A stretch of DNA of 64,000 nt, taken from contig JAQXDE010000055.1 in assembly GCA_029251525.1 (NCBI GenBank), positions 248,001 through 312,000 of the forward strand, in the 5' to 3' direction. Positions within the stretch are counted from its first letter, which is position 1; each line of letters begins with the position of its first letter. The DNA is from Saprospiraceae bacterium (GTDB lineage: Bacteria > Bacteroidota > Bacteroidia > Chitinophagales > Saprospiraceae). The notes under the pieces were generated by a model. That model was not told the DNA's origin. It saw only the letters and a program-made list of their open reading frames with translations, and did not search any database. Below, piece by piece: positions 62,367 to 64,000 of the stretch. The position numbers and the translations under genes are program-made.

Positions 62367-62465
62367 GTACGGTGTTAATTAGATTTTTTTGTTAAAAATA
62401 ATCAATTAAAATCAAAATATAAAAAGTATGTTTTTTTGAATAGTCTAATAAATATCTAATGAGAA

Positions 62466-62497
62466 AGGGCTGTTAACACATTAAGCGCTAACAGCCC
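62466..62497 (-). terminator. Hairpin terminator after lepB
   Basis: AGGGCTGTTA (62466-62475) pairs with TAACAGCCCT (62489-62498), 44 nt past the lepB stop. On the minus strand only TTTCTC follows, so the U tract is weak. Confidence 0.6.
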
Positions 62498-62540
62498 TAT
62501 TCAAAAAATATATTTATTTTCTGAAAAAATAACAGTCTAA

Positions 62541-64000
62541 TTACATTTTGTATGCACCAGAAAAGATTCGATTCCAATTAATTCCATTTTTCATATTACC
62601 ATTTTTGGTAGAAAACCAAATGAAAAGTGGTCTTCCAACAATATGATTTTCTGGAATAAATCCAAAGTATCGACAATCTTCCGAAGCATGACGATTGTCT
62701 CCCATTCCCCAAAAGTAATCCTGTTGGAATGTATATTCAGTTGCAGGTTGACCATTGATGGTGAACAATCCATTATTTTCTATTAATGTGTTTTTTTCAT
62801 ACACATTGATGATTCGACGGTAAAGTGCTATAGTTTGTTTATTCAAAGAGATAGTTGCACCTTTTTTTGGAATGGTCAAAGGGCCAAAATTATCAACCGT
62901 CCAATCTCCATAGTATCGTGCATCGTGAGGGAAAATTCTTGCTTTGGCCATAATAGGATTAGGCTTATTTTCTACCACAGTAATCACTGCATTTGGATAC
63001 CAATTTTGGATTTCGCTTTTTTGACTTTGGCTAAGATGCATCTTAAATCCAGCCCTATCTGTTCCAGGGGAAATATCTCCAACTGCAGGTGCAGTAGTTA
63101 CTCCAATCCCTTCTAGTTTCTCAAGAAACTTGTCTTGATCTCCCTTACTTTCTATTTGGATTCCTTCAACAGTATATTGAAATTGGACATTTTTCGAGTT
63201 TTGGAGAGGCTTTCCATTGATGAACACTTGGCGATCTTTTATTTCCATAACATCGCCAGGGATACCAATACATCTTTTGATGTAATGATCTCTTTTGTCG
63301 ATTGGTCTTAGACGTAGATTCCTCTTTTTTGCATATTTAGCTACTTCTGGATTTCGTCTTACATCTTCTGCTGTCCAAACTTGTCTTCTTGAATTTGGGT
63401 TGGTGGTGAAATAAACACTATCGCCTTCAGGATAATTGAAAACAATAGGGTCATTATTGTTTATCTTTGCTATTGCTGGTAATCTGTGATAGCCTAAACT
63501 TGGTGTTTTTAAATATGATTCAGAATTTAAATAAGGAATTGTGTTATGTAAAAGTGGGATCATAGCTATCGTCATTGGTGTTCGAATTCCATAATGAGCT
63601 TTACTTACAAACATAAAATCGCCAACCAAAAGTGATCCTTCCATTGAGGGAGTTGGTATTACATATGCTTCAATTAAGAACATCCGAATAAATGCAGCAG
63701 CAAAAACAGCAAAAACAATCGCTTCTGCCCATTCTCTGATGGGGCCTTTTTGATATGGATTATTAGTACGAAGTCTTTTTAGTTTAACATTATTGTTAGA
63801 TTCTATGGCAGTTTGGATTTCAGCGAAATATTTCTTCTCCGATTCCAAAATTTGACCTTCATATTTTGATTTGGGGTCACTTCCGATTTTCCAAAATATA
63901 TAAGGTGCAAAAATTACCGCCAAGGCTGATGAACCGAAATCATGTTTTCCAAATGATCGAACCATGTCAACACAAAGTCCAGCCCAAATAAAAAAATTGA
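62541..64000 (-). CDS. lepB: Signal peptidase I (5' end outside window)
   Basis: The enzyme cleaves signal peptides of exported proteins at the outer face of the inner membrane. The frame is open to the window edge (extra residues NFFIWAGLCVD before the Met at 63965), and the phrase VDMVRSFGKHDFGSSALA matches the extra N-terminal membrane region of long Bacteroidota signal peptidases, so the Met at 63965 is internal. Visible are a membrane segment (about 80-100 from that Met), box B PTPSMEGSLLVGDF with the catalytic Ser (about 107), the DHYIKRCIGIPGD motif with the catalytic Lys, and GDNRHASEDCRYFGFIP. A large insertion between the boxes is typical of the phylum. Confidence 0.95.
   Translation of the reverse strand, partial: NFFIWAGLCVDMVRSFGKHDFGSSALAVIFAPYIFWKIGSDPKSKYEGQILESEKKYFAEIQTAIESNNNVKLKRLRTNNPYQKGPIREWAEAIVFAVFAAAFIRMFLIEAYVIPTPSMEGSLLVGDFMFVSKAHYGIRTPMTIAMIPLLHNTIPYLNSESYLKTPSLGYHRLPAIAKINNNDPIVFNYPEGDSVYFTTNPNSRRQVWTAEDVRRNPEVAKYAKKRNLRLRPIDKRDHYIKRCIGIPGDVMEIKDRQVFINGKPLQNSKNVQFQYTVEGIQIESKGDQDKFLEKLEGIGVTTAPAVGDISPGTDRAGFKMHLSQSQKSEIQNWYPNAVITVVENKPNPIMAKARIFPHDARYYGDWTVDNFGPLTIPKKGATISLNKQTIALYRRIINVYEKNTLIENNGLFTINGQPATEYTFQQDYFWGMGDNRHASEDCRYFGFIPENHIVGRPLFIWFSTKNGNMKNGINWNRIFSGAYKM

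Noticed and set aside
63963-63965. ATG at 63965 as the lepB start
   Set aside because: The frame remains open to the window edge and the upstream residues fit the N-terminal membrane region of long signal peptidases.
1-64000. tRNA, rRNA, insertion sequences, attachment sites, origin
   Set aside because: No cloverleaf-like sequence, transposase, integrase or terminal inverted repeat was recognised on reading both strands; a tRNAscan or IS search was not possible here.

Overview
The window looks like chromosomal DNA of an AT-rich Bacteroidota bacterium, probably close to the Saprospiria (the phylum is well supported, the class is inference). The signs are several secreted proteins with type IX secretion (T9SS) C-terminal sorting domains of both the short Por-type and the CHU_C gliding-motility type, SprB-like repeats, a TonB receptor with an N-terminal carboxypeptidase-regulatory-like domain, many Bacteroidota -7 boxes (TAnnTTTG), and long A/T-rich leaders without Shine-Dalgarno sequences. 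I see no tRNA, rRNA, insertion sequence, CRISPR array or prophage.

Layout. 1-3.6 kb: the tail of an upstream gene, a TPP riboswitch and the TonB receptor it precedes (probable thiamine uptake), then a convergent small outer-membrane barrel gene. 3.7-7.2 kb: a 1147-aa secreted protein of unknown family. 7.8-39 kb: a surface/secretion island with a 2509-aa metzincin protease carrying 23 PKD modules, a small T9SS cargo protein, an 823-aa tail-fibre-like secreted protein, an M23 peptidase (opposite strand), and two giant CHU_C proteins of 3471 and 2516 aa built from 33 and 23 Ig/PKD-like modules. These three giants fill about 25 kb. 39-44 kb: a membrane protein, a beta-propeller lipoprotein, a Tat-exported PhoX-type phosphatase and a small hypothetical. 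44-49 kb: two GNAT acetyltransferases, an ABC permease/ATPase pair and a DEAD-box-type RNA helicase, all on +. 49-55.4 kb, on -: a lipoprotein, a PhoD-like phosphatase, moaA, and a 2-oxoacid:ferredoxin oxidoreductase (korA with fused gamma domain, korB) with a small membrane protein gene between its subunits. 55.4-56.5 kb: a gene-poor gap with a candidate small RNA unit (Crp/Fnr-like palindrome, -7 box, strong terminator). 56.5-64 kb: a lipase-like lipoprotein, a subtilisin-family protein with an altered catalytic Asp and a T9SS tail, a BtuF-like binding protein without signal peptide, a DUF1684 protein, a TolB-like propeller, a broken small gene, and signal peptidase I, whose 5' end lies outside the window.

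Functionally, the window is dominated by the cell envelope: cargo of the type IX system, the signal peptidase that would process exported proteins, phosphatases, lipoproteins and uptake receptors. Central metabolism is represented by korAB and moaA. The most unusual items are the candidate regulated small RNA near 55.87 kb, the exact 756-nt block duplication inside the 33-module gene, the Asp-to-Glu subtilisin, the small membrane gene inserted between korA and korB, and the orphan 1147-aa secreted protein.
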